A DNA stretch of 38,946 nt. Origin: Actinomycetota bacterium (GTDB lineage Bacteria > Actinomycetota > Acidimicrobiia > Acidimicrobiales > Ilumatobacteraceae). The DNA lies in NCBI GenBank assembly GCA_016213625.1, contig JACQZZ010000018.1:1-38946 (forward strand). The letters run 5' to 3'. The notes under the pieces are model-generated. The model searched no databases. It had not been told where the DNA came from and saw only the letters and a program-made list of their open reading frames with translations. Shown here in pieces: positions 9,940 to 17,807 of the stretch. The first letter of the stretch is position 1. Every line of letters starts with the position of its first letter. The translations under genes were made by a program, and so were the position numbers.

Positions 9940-11613
9940 GTGACCACCGATTACGCCTTCGACCGCTTCCTCCGCTACGACGAACTCACCAGCTGGCTGC
10001 ACGACACGGCCGCTGCCCACCCGGGCCTGATGACCGTCGAGTCGTGCGGGAAGTCGCACCTCGGTCGCGACCTGTGGGTGGCCACCATCACCGACACCAG
10101 CACCGGCGCGCACGACACCAAGCCGGCGCACTGGGTCGACGCCAACATCCACGCCATCGAGGTCACCGGTGGCGTGGCGGCGCTGCACCTCATCCACCAC
10201 CTCGTCAGCGGCTTCGGCACCGACGATCGCATCACCGAGGCGCTGCGCACGCGCACGTTCTACGTCGCCCCGCGGGTGAACCCCGACGGTGTGGAATGGG
10301 TGCTGGCCGACGACCCGCAGTTCCGCCGCAGCAGCGTGCGTCCGTGGCCGTGGAGCGACGCCCACCGCGCTCCCGGTCTGCACGAGCGCGACATCGACGG
10401 CAACGGCAAGATCCTGTCGATGCGCGTCCCCGACCCCACCGGGACGTGGATGGTGTCGCCCGACGAACCGCGCCTGATGGTGCGCATCCCCGCCGACGGC
10501 GCGCCCGCCGGCGCGCAGCGCTACCGCATGCTCTACGAGGGCGAGATCGTCGAACCCGACGGGTTCACGGTGCCGCTGCCCAGCCCACCCGAAGGGCTCG
10601 ACATGAACCGCAACTTCCCGGCGGGGTGGGGCACCACCGTGCACGGCAGCGGCGACCATCCGCTCAGCGAGCCCGAGATCGACGGGTTGGTGCGGGCCAT
10701 CGTCGCTCGCCGCAACATCTGCGGCTACAACGCCTACCACACGTCCGGGGGTGTGCTGCTGCGTCCCAGCAGCGTCGAGCCCGACAGCAAGCTCGAGCCG
10801 CTCGACGTGTTCGTCTGGAAGGAGCTCGGCAAGAAGGGCCGCGAGCTCACCGGCTACACCGACCACTCGGTGTTCGAGGACTTCACGTTCGATCCGCGCG
10901 AGACGATGAGCGGTGCGGGCGACGACTGGGCGTACGAGCACGCCGGCGTCTACGGCTGGACCACCGAGTTCTGGGACGTCATCCAGAAGGCCACCGGCGA
11001 GAAGCCCTCCACGCACATCTGGTACGTCGGGCCCACCGACGAGCAGGAGTTGGCCGTCTACCGCTGGGCCATGGAGCACGCGCCCGAGGGCTACTACGAC
11101 TGGACTCCGTTCCAGCACCCGCAGCTCGGCCCGGTGGAGATCGGCGGGTGGGACGAAGTGTTCCTGTGGGCCAACACGCCGGGGTCGCTCCTGCTCGACG
11201 AGGTGCGTCCGCACGCCGAGTTCGCGGTGTACCAGGCGCTGTGCTCGCCGCGCATCGAGGTGTTGCACACCAGGGCCGTCGCCCTCGGCGGCGACAGCTG
11301 GCGGGTGGAAGTGGGCATCGCCAACACCGGCTGGCTGCCCACGTACGTCACGGTCAAGGCCTCCAAGAACAAGATCGTGCTGCCGCTGGTGGCCGAACTG
11401 TCGGGCGCCACGGTGGTCGGCGGCCACGCCCGTCAGGAGCTCGGCCAACTGGGCGGGCGCCTCGACATGCGCTTCGCCTACGGCAAGAACGACGGCACGC
11501 CCGAGCGCGTGCTGGCCACCTGGGTGGTGCAGGCGCCGGCCGGCACCGAGGTCACCGTGTCGGTGCGCCATCAGCGCGCCGGCCACGCCACCGCCCACAT
11601 CCCCCTCGCCTGA
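9940..11613 (+). CDS. M14-family zinc carboxypeptidase
   Basis: This protein of about 557 residues belongs to the M14 metallopeptidases. The zinc-binding HxxE lies in DANIHAIEVTGG, with RVNPDGVEW, GLDMNRNFPAGW (substrate-binding Asn-Arg), NAYHTSGGVLLRP (third zinc ligand His) and the catalytic Glu in YGWTTEFWD. About 150 C-terminal residues form a beta-rich extension. There is no obvious signal peptide. The start is taken as GTG 9940: TAACGT, a good -10 hexamer that includes the stop codon of the SIS gene, lies 7 nt upstream, so the gene may have its own leaderless promoter as well as being 10 nt behind the SIS gene. The physiological peptide substrate is unknown, and the reason for its grouping with sugar genes is unclear. 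Confidence 0.88.
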   Translation: MTTDYAFDRFLRYDELTSWLHDTAAAHPGLMTVESCGKSHLGRDLWVATITDTSTGAHDTKPAHWVDANIHAIEVTGGVAALHLIHHLVSGFGTDDRITEALRTRTFYVAPRVNPDGVEWVLADDPQFRRSSVRPWPWSDAHRAPGLHERDIDGNGKILSMRVPDPTGTWMVSPDEPRLMVRIPADGAPAGAQRYRMLYEGEIVEPDGFTVPLPSPPEGLDMNRNFPAGWGTTVHGSGDHPLSEPEIDGLVRAIVARRNICGYNAYHTSGGVLLRPSSVEPDSKLEPLDVFVWKELGKKGRELTGYTDHSVFEDFTFDPRETMSGAGDDWAYEHAGVYGWTTEFWDVIQKATGEKPSTHIWYVGPTDEQELAVYRWAMEHAPEGYYDWTPFQHPQLGPVEIGGWDEVFLWANTPGSLLLDEVRPHAEFAVYQALCSPRIEVLHTRAVALGGDSWRVEVGIANTGWLPTYVTVKASKNKIVLPLVAELSGATVVGGHARQELGQLGGRLDMRFAYGKNDGTPERVLATWVVQAPAGTEVTVSVRHQRAGHATAHIPLA

Positions 11614-11623
11614 TTCCGCATCA

Positions 11624-11665
11624 CACGCGAACGTGAGGTCCGACAACGGAACTCACGTTCGCGTG
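11624..11665. terminator. Bidirectional hairpin terminator (repeat-family member 1)
   Basis: A perfect 14-bp inverted repeat (left arm CACGCGAACGTGAG, 11624-11637; right arm 11652-11665), then a G/A mismatch, 4 more pairs and a 4-nt loop. It fills the 56-bp gap between the convergent carboxypeptidase and histidine-kinase genes. There is no U-tract on either side, which is common in actinobacterial terminators. The right arm and flank resemble the hairpin at 16511-16554. Confidence 0.7.
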
Positions 11666-11669
11666 CGGG

Positions 11670-13085
11670 TCAGTGTTTGCTGGTGGGGAGGAGGACGCAG
11701 GCGTCCAGACCGTGGCGGTCGGCGCGGTTGCGCAGTTCGGCGCGGCCACCACTGAGCTGGGCCAGGTGTTGCACCACGGCCAGGCCGATACCGGAACCAC
11801 CGTGCGGCGCGTCGGGTGCGCGCCAGAAGCGGTCGAAGGCGTGCTCGAGGTGCTCGGGCTTCATGCCCGGGCCTTCGTCGATGACGTGCACGCCCACCGA
11901 GTCGTGGTGCTGCATCGCGACGATGTAGATGGTGTCGCCCTCGCGGGCCACCCCCAGCGCGTTGTCGACGTAGTTGTCGACGATCTGCTCCACCGCGTTG
12001 GGCACGGCGCGGGCGATGAGACCGTCGGGTGTGCTGGTGAGCAGGGTGATGCCGCGCTCGGCGGCGAACGGCTCCCACACGGCGGCGCGTTCGTGCACCA
12101 TCGCGGTGACATCGACCTCGATGGTCTCGGGGCTGGAACCCTCGGACCGGGCGATCATCAGCAGGCCCTCGACCAAGCGTTGCAGTCGCTCGGTCTCCTC
12201 GCTCGCGGCCTCGATGCGTTCGCGTGCGCCGTCGGGGTCGGAGTCCACCACTTCGGCGGCGCGCTCCAACTGCAGGCGCAGCGCGGTGAGCGGTGTGCGC
12301 AGCTGGTGCGAGGCGTCGCCGGCGAACGCCTTCTGCTGGTCCAGCAGGCCGGCGATGCGTTCGGTCATCGAGTTGAACGAGGTGGCCAAGCTGCGCAGCT
12401 CGGGCGCGCCGTCCGGCGTGGCGCGTTCGGCGAAGTCGCCTTCGGCCAGCTTCTCTGTGCTGCGCTGCAGCCGCCGCAGCGGCGAGGTGATGCTGTTGGC
12501 CATGAGGATGGCGGCCAGCGCAGCGAGCGCGAGTGAGATGGCTCCCACGAGCAGCAGCCCTCGCACCTTCTCGCCGGCGCGTTCGTCGATGACGCTCGCG
12601 GGGAAGGTGATGCGCACCGCACCCACGGGCTTCTGGCCCGACAACACGGGAACGGCGACGTACACGAGGCTCTCGCCCAGCGTGTTCGAGAACCGGTCAC
12701 CCTGCTGGGGCTTGCCGGCCAGCGCCAGCTGGATCTCGGGCCGATTGCTGAAGTCCTCGCCCGGCACATCCTCGGGGTCGGTGCTCAGCACGAGGAAGCC
12801 CTCCCTGTCGACCACCACGACACGGGCGCCGGACGGGTTGGCACTGCCGACCTCGGCGTACTGGTCGATGCTGCTCTGGACGTTGGTGGCCTCGGTGACC
12901 GGATCGGCGGCTTCACCCGACAGCAGGTCCTCCGACACGCCGGCCAGCAGGAACGCCTGGGTCTCCAGGTTGGCGAGCAACCGTTCCTTCTCGATGGTGC
13001 GCAGATAGTTCGCCAGCGGCACGTCCTGCGCCACCAGCACCAGCGTGATGAGTCCGGCGAAGGCGGCCAGGAGCCGCCATTTCAT
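11670..13085 (-). CDS. Two-component sensor histidine kinase
   Basis: This 471-residue membrane kinase has TM1 at about residues 5-24 and an extracytoplasmic sensor at about 25-170; the VVVVDREGFLVLSTDPEDV and LVYVAVPVL strands suggest a Cache/PDC-like fold. TM2 is at about 175-196, followed by HAMP (to about 245) and a HisKA domain with the phospho-acceptor His260 in GDASHQLRTPLTALRL. The ATPase domain has the N box (VDNYVDNALG), G1 (DEGPGM) and G2 (GGSGIGLAVV). The start is ATG 13085, in an ATGA overlap with the response-regulator stop. The signal is unknown. The divergent genes encode secreted, flavin-transfer and haem membrane proteins, pointing to an envelope redox or metal cue. The 3' end is followed by the hairpin at 11624-11665. 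Confidence 0.93.
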   Translation of the reverse strand: MKWRLLAAFAGLITLVLVAQDVPLANYLRTIEKERLLANLETQAFLLAGVSEDLLSGEAADPVTEATNVQSSIDQYAEVGSANPSGARVVVVDREGFLVLSTDPEDVPGEDFSNRPEIQLALAGKPQQGDRFSNTLGESLVYVAVPVLSGQKPVGAVRITFPASVIDERAGEKVRGLLLVGAISLALAALAAILMANSITSPLRRLQRSTEKLAEGDFAERATPDGAPELRSLATSFNSMTERIAGLLDQQKAFAGDASHQLRTPLTALRLQLERAAEVVDSDPDGARERIEAASEETERLQRLVEGLLMIARSEGSSPETIEVDVTAMVHERAAVWEPFAAERGITLLTSTPDGLIARAVPNAVEQIVDNYVDNALGVAREGDTIYIVAMQHHDSVGVHVIDEGPGMKPEHLEHAFDRFWRAPDAPHGGSGIGLAVVQHLAQLSGGRAELRNRADRHGLDACVLLPTSKH

Positions 13086-13756
13086 TCGGGCGGCTCCAGG
13101 CGGAATCCGACTCCGCGCACCGCCTGGATCCACTCGTGGCCGCCGAGCTTCTTGCGCAGCGAGGCCACGTGGGCATCGACGGTCTTGGTGGGCCCGTACC
13201 AGTGGGCGTCCCACACGTTCTCGAGGATCTCGGTGCGGGTGCGCACGGCGCCCACGTCGCCGGCCAGGAAGGCGAGCAGGTCGAACTCCTTGGCGGTGAG
13301 CTGCACCTCGTTGTCGTCGATGTACACACGGCGCGTGCGCCGGTCGATCTTCAGCCCGCCCACGGACTGGGCTTCGGTGCTCTCGGCCTCGGCAGTGCCC
13401 GGCTCGGACGCGCTGCGGCGGGCCACGGCGCGGATGCGTGCCACGAGCTCGCGGAAGCTGAACGGTTTGGTGACGTAGTCGTCGGCGCCGAGCTCGAGCC
13501 CGAGCACGCGGTCGAACTCCTCGGACCGAGCGGTGAGCATGATGATGGGTGCCTTCGTGCGGGTGCGCAGGTCGCGGCACACGTCGCGGCCGTCCATGTC
13601 GGGCAGCCCGAGATCCAGCAGGATCATGTCGTGTTCGTCGGCGGCGAGCGCCCCGGCACCGGTGGCGACGTGGGTGACGGTGAAACCGGCAGCTTGCAGT
13701 CCTTCCACCACGGAGTTGGCAATGGAACGGTCGTCCTCGACGAGCAGGATCTTCAC
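13082..13756 (-). CDS. OmpR/PhoB-family response regulator
   Basis: This 224-residue regulator has a receiver domain (residues 1-115) with acidic residues ED at 7-8, phospho-acceptor Asp48 in MILLDLGLPDMDG and the conserved Lys in YVTKPFSF. A short Ala/Glu/Ser linker leads to a C-terminal winged helix with TAKEFDLLAFLA, VDAHVASLRKKLG and the terminal VRGVGFRLEP hairpin. The start is GTG 13756 (VKILLVEDD); a longer frame reaches 13861 but adds sequence without family similarity. A CAGAAT -10-like hexamer is 6 nt upstream, so it may be leaderless. It is coupled to the kinase. The 11-bp direct repeats at 13813-13832 in the divergent promoter region are good candidate binding sites. Confidence 0.93.
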   Translation of the reverse strand: MKILLVEDDRSIANSVVEGLQAAGFTVTHVATGAGALAADEHDMILLDLGLPDMDGRDVCRDLRTRTKAPIIMLTARSEEFDRVLGLELGADDYVTKPFSFRELVARIRAVARRSASEPGTAEAESTEAQSVGGLKIDRRTRRVYIDDNEVQLTAKEFDLLAFLAGDVGAVRTRTEILENVWDAHWYGPTKTVDAHVASLRKKLGGHEWIQAVRGVGFRLEPPE

Positions 13757-13812
13757 TCCCGCATTCTGACCCGAACCGAGGGCGGTTCGGCACCATCGGG
13801 TGACGGAGAGTG

Positions 13813-13832
13813 ATTCTTTGACAATTCTTGGA
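13813..13832 (+). promoter_or_regulatory. Tandem 11-bp direct repeats, candidate response-regulator operator
   Basis: ATTCTTTGA (13813-13821) and ATTCTTGGA (13824-13832) match at 8 of 9 bases and are spaced 11 bp, one helical turn, the layout bound by OmpR/PhoB-type dimers. A -10-like TATGGT at 13866-13871 lies about 35 bp downstream, so an activator here could serve the operon starting at 13922; autoregulation of the divergent regulator is also possible. Inference from spacing and context. Confidence 0.5.
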
Positions 13833-13921
13833 TGGAGTGCACCCCCCTCTTGGCCCGACAATCCCTATGGTTGGAGAGGTCGCGGGCAGTTCGCGCGGCT
13901 CATCGGAGGAATCGTTCAGTC

Positions 13922-14551
13922 ATGAAGGCCCGCATCACCACGGTGTTGTCGCTCACCGGCGTCCTGGTCGCCGGCTCCGCGGCCGCGCTCGTGAACACGC
14001 AGGTCCTCCAGAGCTCCACCACGAAGTCCACCGCATCGGCCGAGGTCTCCATCAACAACCGGCCCGAGTCCGTGTCCACCGTCAGCACCGCGCCGTCGGT
14101 GTCGGTGTCGGTGCCCAACAAGCTGGCGGGCATCGCCGGAGTCGCCGTCACGCTGGCCTCCACTCCGGTGAGCACCCAGCAGCAGTACGCCGTCGGCGAG
14201 TCCGGCACCGTCGTGCTCGACACCGCCAACGGCGTCCTCACCATCGTCGGCATCTACCCGAACGCCGGGTGGGGCGTGCTCGAGCACAAGAACTCCGATT
14301 CGCTGAGCATCGAGATCAAGTTCCAGTCGGCCACCACGCTCGTCGAGTTCAAGGCCAACGTGCTGATGGGTGTGGTCGCGTTCGACACCGAGTCGTACCT
14401 GCTGCCGCAGTCCACCACCGGCAACACCACCGGGAACAGCACGGCAGGGACGTCGGGTTCCAGCACGAAGAACACCACGGGTTCGTCGGTCGACGACCAC
14501 GACGACGATGACGACAGCGGCCACCACGGTGGCGGCGGCGATGACGACTGA
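13922..14551 (+). CDS. Secreted protein with acidic/His-rich C-terminus, unknown function
   Basis: A 209-residue protein that begins with a signal peptide (basic MKAR, hydrophobic core to about residue 22). A Ser/Thr/Val-rich region follows, then a beta-rich core (about 80-165) containing GESGTVVLDTANGVLTIVGI and YPNAGWGVLEHKN. A low-complexity Thr/Gly/Ser/Asn stretch leads to a tail of alternating Asp and His (VDDHDDDDDSGHHGGGGDDD) that could bind divalent metal. I recognise no family. The start is ATG 13922, with GGAGG at 13905-13909, a rather long 12-nt spacing; the upstream in-frame start at 13832 would bury the signal peptide and is rejected. It is first in an operon with the next three genes and probably controlled by the divergent two-component system. 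No FMN-binding or flavinylation motif (DxxSGAT-like) is present. Confidence 0.7.
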   Translation: MKARITTVLSLTGVLVAGSAAALVNTQVLQSSTTKSTASAEVSINNRPESVSTVSTAPSVSVSVPNKLAGIAGVAVTLASTPVSTQQQYAVGESGTVVLDTANGVLTIVGIYPNAGWGVLEHKNSDSLSIEIKFQSATTLVEFKANVLMGVVAFDTESYLLPQSTTGNTTGNSTAGTSGSSTKNTTGSSVDDHDDDDDSGHHGGGGDDD

Positions 14552-14984
14552 TCCCGATCAGTCCGAACGTCTCGTCACCCTCCGCACCGCCCGCCCCCCT
14601 CAGCCGTTCCCGCATGCGCAGGCCACGAAGATCCTGACGGCAGGGGTCAGCGTGTCCGCCGTCTTCGGCATCATCGCCTACCTCGGTGCGTCCGCCTCGC
14701 GCGAGGCCGATGCCGCGACACGCGAGCTCGAGCGAGTCGCCGCTTCCGAAGCCGCCGCAGCGGCGCTGTACCGGCCGCTGCCCACCGCGGCGCCCACCAC
14801 CGTGCCGCCCACGGTGGTCACGGTGGCGGCGCCGCAACCGGGCACGCCGGTGCAACCGCAAGTGGTCGTGGTGCCCGTGGCCACCCCGGCCCCCGCTCCG
14901 GCAGCACCCGCGCCGCGACCCGCCTCGAACCAGGGCGGTCAGGCCGCTCCCGCTCCGGCCAACACCACCAGGACGTCGGGCTGA
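14541..14984 (+). CDS. Membrane-anchored Pro/Ala-rich protein, unknown function
   Basis: A 147-residue protein with an approximately 30-residue cytoplasmic N-terminus, one transmembrane helix at about 31-50 (ILTAGVSVSAVFGIIAYLGA), a short helical segment, and then about 75 residues rich in Pro, Ala, Val and Thr (PTAAPTTVPPTVV and similar). This is the layout of a wall-spanning stalk or linker. It has no catalytic motif and no family is recognised. The start is ATG 14541, overlapping the preceding gene by 11 nt, which implies translational coupling. The position between a secreted metal-binding-like protein and apbE suggests a structural part in the same envelope system; this is inference. Confidence 0.65.
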   Translation: MTTDPDQSERLVTLRTARPPQPFPHAQATKILTAGVSVSAVFGIIAYLGASASREADAATRELERVAASEAAAAALYRPLPTAAPTTVPPTVVTVAAPQPGTPVQPQVVVVPVATPAPAPAAPAPRPASNQGGQAAPAPANTTRTSG

Positions 14985-14990
14985 GCGCGC

Positions 14991-15920
14991 ATGACGCCCA
15001 CGGTGCAGCGAGCCCGCTTCCGCGCCATGGGCAGCGCCGTCGATGTGGAGATCACCGGTGGGTCGCCGGGCCACCTCACGCTGGCTCGCGACCGGCTGGC
15101 CTTCCTGGAATCGTGCTGGAGCCGCTTCCAGCCGTACAGCGACGTCTCCCGGCTGAACGATGCGCAGGGCGAGTCCATCCCCGTGAACCCGGCCACCATC
15201 GTGCTGCTCGAGTCCATGGAGGTCGGCTACGCGGCCACCGACGGGGCATTCGACCCCACGCTGCTGGAACCGTTGGTGTCGTGGGGGTACAGCAACAGCT
15301 GGATCGACCCGTCGGCGCGCACCCGCTTGCCCGACGGCGTGCAGTCGCGCGGCTTCATCCGTGGCCTGTCGGTCGACGTGAACGGCAACACCGCGCAGCT
15401 GCCGCCCGGCACCGCGGTCGATGCCGGTGGTATCGGCAAGGGGCTCGCCGCCGACATGGTGGCCGAGATGCTCATCGACGACGGTGTGCGCGGGGCGAAG
15501 GTGTCGGTGGGTGGCGATGTGCGTGTCATCGGCGAGGGACCCGACGACGGAGGATGGACGGTGCCGGTCGACGACGCGTTCGACCCCACCGTCACCGCCA
15601 CCGAGGTCATGCTGGCGGAGGGTGGCCTCGCCACCATCGGTCGACTGCGCAAGGCCTGGATCACTCGCGACGGCCAGCAGGCCCACGAACTGCTCGACCC
15701 CACCACTCGGGCACCGCTGCCCACCGGCTTCGAGTCGCCGGCGCACGCCACGGTGCTGGCACATTCGGCGGTGTGGGCCGAGGTGCATGCCACGCTCGTC
15801 ATGGTGCGCGGTGCGGTGAACACGTTCCATCGATTGGCCGGCGACGGCCTCGGCGCCCGGGTCGTCGATGGCGGTGGGCAGACCTTCTTCAACACGGCGT
15901 GGGCTACCTTCGGTCGCTGA
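14991..15920 (+). CDS. apbE: FAD:protein FMN transferase (ApbE family)
   Basis: This 309-residue protein is an ApbE flavin transferase, which covalently attaches the FMN part of FAD to Thr/Ser of partner proteins. Family motifs are ARFRAMGSAVDVEI at the N-terminus, CWSRFQPYSDVSRLN, GAFDPTLLEPL, the Mg/FAD-binding DAGGIGKGLAADMV (144-157), VSVGGDVRV and ELLDPTTRAPL. No signal peptide or lipobox is visible, so it appears cytoplasmic, as in many Gram-positive systems. The start is ATG 14991, 6 nt after the previous stop. The next gene is a haem-bearing ferric-reductase-like membrane protein, a known ApbE neighbour. The flavinylated substrate itself is not evident in this window. Confidence 0.92.
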   Translation: MTPTVQRARFRAMGSAVDVEITGGSPGHLTLARDRLAFLESCWSRFQPYSDVSRLNDAQGESIPVNPATIVLLESMEVGYAATDGAFDPTLLEPLVSWGYSNSWIDPSARTRLPDGVQSRGFIRGLSVDVNGNTAQLPPGTAVDAGGIGKGLAADMVAEMLIDDGVRGAKVSVGGDVRVIGEGPDDGGWTVPVDDAFDPTVTATEVMLAEGGLATIGRLRKAWITRDGQQAHELLDPTTRAPLPTGFESPAHATVLAHSAVWAEVHATLVMVRGAVNTFHRLAGDGLGARVVDGGGQTFFNTAWATFGR

Positions 15921-15942
15921 AGCTGAACGGGCGAGGCCGGCG

Positions 15943-16524
15943 ATGACCGCGATACATCCGCAACTGATGTGGTGGGCGTCGCGGGCCACGGGCATGGTGG
16001 CCGCCGTGCTGCTGGTGGCCAGCCTGGTGTGGGGCGTGCTCATCACCACCCGCGCGCTGAAGCCCATCGACCGCCCGGTGTGGATGCTGGCCATGCACCG
16101 CTGGTTCAGCGCGCTGGCGTGTGCGGGCGTGGTGGTGCACCTCGTCACCCTGGTGGCCGACAACTACGTGCACTTCGGGTGGAAGGAGCTGTTCGTGCCC
16201 GGCGCGTCGTCGTGGAAGACCACGCCGGTCGCGCTCGGCGTCGTCGCCTTCTGGCTGCTCGTGCTGGTGCAGGGCACCTCGCTGATGATGCAGCGACTAC
16301 CTCGAGCCGCGTGGAAGTTCATCCACTACTTCGCCTACGCCGCGGTGTGGCTCACCAGCCTGCACGGGGCGCTCGCCGGCACCGATGCGACCAACCCGCT
16401 GTACCGCTTCTTCGCGTTGCTGCTCACGATCGCGGCCATCGCCGCGGCGGTCATCCGCATCGTCATCGGCACCACCAGGGCCCAAGCCGCCCGCCGCCGC
16501 GCCCGCGCCGACGCGCGAACTTGA
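15943..16524 (+). CDS. Ferric-reductase-like transmembrane cytochrome b protein
   Basis: A 193-residue protein with about five hydrophobic helices in the ferric-reductase-like transmembrane arrangement. His residues in helix contexts MHRWFSALACAGVVVHLV and FIHYFAYAAVWLTSLHGAL are spaced to coordinate two b haems across the membrane. There is no FAD/NADPH-binding tail, so electrons would pass to or from another protein, plausibly a flavinylated one given apbE upstream. The start is ATG 15943; the longer frame from 15868 overlaps apbE and adds a non-hydrophobic leader. The stop codon lies inside the hairpin at 16511-16554, which ends the operon. Confidence 0.85.
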   Translation: MTAIHPQLMWWASRATGMVAAVLLVASLVWGVLITTRALKPIDRPVWMLAMHRWFSALACAGVVVHLVTLVADNYVHFGWKELFVPGASSWKTTPVALGVVAFWLLVLVQGTSLMMQRLPRAAWKFIHYFAYAAVWLTSLHGALAGTDATNPLYRFFALLLTIAAIAAAVIRIVIGTTRAQAARRRARADART

Positions 16525-16554
16525 GTTCCAACGTCGGAACTTGAGTTCGCGTGT
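16511..16554. terminator. Bidirectional hairpin terminator (repeat-family member 2)
   Basis: Arms 16511-16529 and 16536-16554 form a 19-bp stem with three G-U pairs (as RNA) around a 6-nt loop. The core CGAACTTGAGTTC appears in both arms in near-identical form. It contains the stop codon of the upstream gene and sits 4 bp from the stop of the convergent serine hydrolase. The right arm plus flank aligns with the hairpin at 11624-11665 at 24 of 29 positions, counted by eye. Confidence 0.7.
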
Positions 16555-16557
16555 GGG

Positions 16558-17793
16558 TCAGTCGAGCATGGCTTGGTAGACGAGCTGCTTGAGCTGGCTG
16601 CGAATGGGGTGCACGCTGCTGGGCAGGAGCTGGGTGAAGAACGTGACGGTGAGGTCGTCGACCGGGTCGATCCAGAACGCGGTGCTCGCCGCACCACCCC
16701 AGGCGAACTCGCCCGCGTTGCCGGGCACGCGACCCTTCACCGGGTCGATGGTGACGCTGACGCCGAGGCCGAAGCCCACCCCGTCGAACGTGGTCTCGCT
16801 GAACAGCGGTCGACCGAACGCGGTGAGGTCGGCGTTGTTCGGCAGATGGTTGCTGGCCATGTAGCGCACGGTGCGCGGCGACAGGATCTGCACGCCGTCG
16901 AGCGTGCCCTCGTTGGCCAGCATCTGCACGAAGCGCTGATAGTCGTAGGCGGTGCTCTGCAGTCCGCCACCACCCAGGAACGCTTGCGGCGGACGGAGCG
17001 CCCCGTCGCCCATGCCGTCGAGCGGGATGGCCGTGCGCGTGGCGGGGTGCGCGGCGTACAGGCGGGCGACGCGTGCGTGGTTCGCCTCGGGGACGTGCCA
17101 TGTGGTCTCGTGCATGCCCAGCGGTTGCAACAGGCGCGACGACATCAGTTCGTCGAGCGGCTCGCCGCTCACCACCTCGAGCACGCGGCCCAACACGTCG
17201 AGCCCCATCGAATAGCTCCACTCGCTGCCCGGTTGGTACAGCAGCGGTAGCCCGGCGAGCACATCGCACATGCCGGCCAGGTCGACGTCCTTGGGGAGGC
17301 CCCACTCGAACCCTGCGCGGCGGTAGAGCTCGTCGACCGGGTGGTTGTACATGAAGCCGTACGTGAGGCCCGAGGTGTGGGCGAACAGCTGCCACAGCTT
17401 CATCGGCTCGAGCTGCGGATCCAGCACCGGGTTGGTGATGCTGCCCGAGCGCCACACCTTGGTGTGACCGAAGGACGGGATGTACTTGGCCACCGGGTCG
17501 TTGAGCTCGAACGCGCCTTCCTCCCACAGCTGCAGCGCGAGCACCGCGGTGATGGGCTTGGTCATCGAGAAGATGCGCCAGATGGTGTCGGCCTCCACCG
17601 GTAGCTGGTCCTCCATGTGCCGCAGCCCGGCGGTGCTGTGGTGCACCACCTGCCCGCGCCGGGCCACCACCACCTGCCAGCCGGCCAGGCGACCGTCGTC
17701 GATGTACTGCTGGAAGTGGCGATCGATGCGGGCCAGCCGCTCGCTCGACATGTCGACGGACTCGGGCTCGGCCTCGATCTGCAGTGCGGTCAT
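16558..17793 (-). CDS. Serine hydrolase of the beta-lactamase (class C/EstB-like) family
   Basis: A 411-residue protein of the penicillin-binding-protein-like serine hydrolase family. The catalytic SxxK is in RIFSMTKPITAVLAL, the second-motif Tyr is in SEWSYSMGLDVLGRVLEVVS, and the LFAHTSGLTYGF and GGGGLQSTAYDYQRF segments are typical of the esterase-like EstB/class C group. No signal peptide is visible, so it is more likely a cytoplasmic esterase or amidase than a resistance beta-lactamase. The start is ATG 17793, with a TATCGT -10 hexamer 6 nt upstream (leaderless). It lies 14 nt after the HNH gene. The substrate is unknown. Confidence 0.87.
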   Translation of the reverse strand: MTALQIEAEPESVDMSSERLARIDRHFQQYIDDGRLAGWQVVVARRGQVVHHSTAGLRHMEDQLPVEADTIWRIFSMTKPITAVLALQLWEEGAFELNDPVAKYIPSFGHTKVWRSGSITNPVLDPQLEPMKLWQLFAHTSGLTYGFMYNHPVDELYRRAGFEWGLPKDVDLAGMCDVLAGLPLLYQPGSEWSYSMGLDVLGRVLEVVSGEPLDELMSSRLLQPLGMHETTWHVPEANHARVARLYAAHPATRTAIPLDGMGDGALRPPQAFLGGGGLQSTAYDYQRFVQMLANEGTLDGVQILSPRTVRYMASNHLPNNADLTAFGRPLFSETTFDGVGFGLGVSVTIDPVKGRVPGNAGEFAWGGAASTAFWIDPVDDLTVTFFTQLLPSSVHPIRSQLKQLVYQAMLD

Positions 17794-17799
17794 GGCCGG

Positions 17800-17805
17800 A
17801 CGATA
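17800..17805 (-). promoter_or_regulatory. -10 element of a leaderless promoter for the serine-hydrolase gene
   Basis: TATCGT on the minus strand, exactly 6 nt upstream of ATG 17793, within the 14-bp gap after the HNH gene. It suggests the hydrolase is transcribed independently of vapBC-HNH. Confidence 0.45.
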
Positions 17806-17807
17806 AC

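Noticed and set aside
13818..13823. TTGACA as a consensus -35 for the secreted-protein operon
   Set aside because: No TANNNT at 16-18 bp downstream (that stretch is C-rich); it falls inside the direct repeats.
13922..14551. Flavinylated FMN-binding partner of ApbE
   Set aside because: No DxxSGA(T/S)-type motif; the nearest short match, FQSATT, lacks the Gly and Asp.
16558..17793. Antibiotic-resistance beta-lactamase
   Set aside because: No signal peptide and an esterase-like (EstB) pattern; the family is broad and resistance is unsupported.
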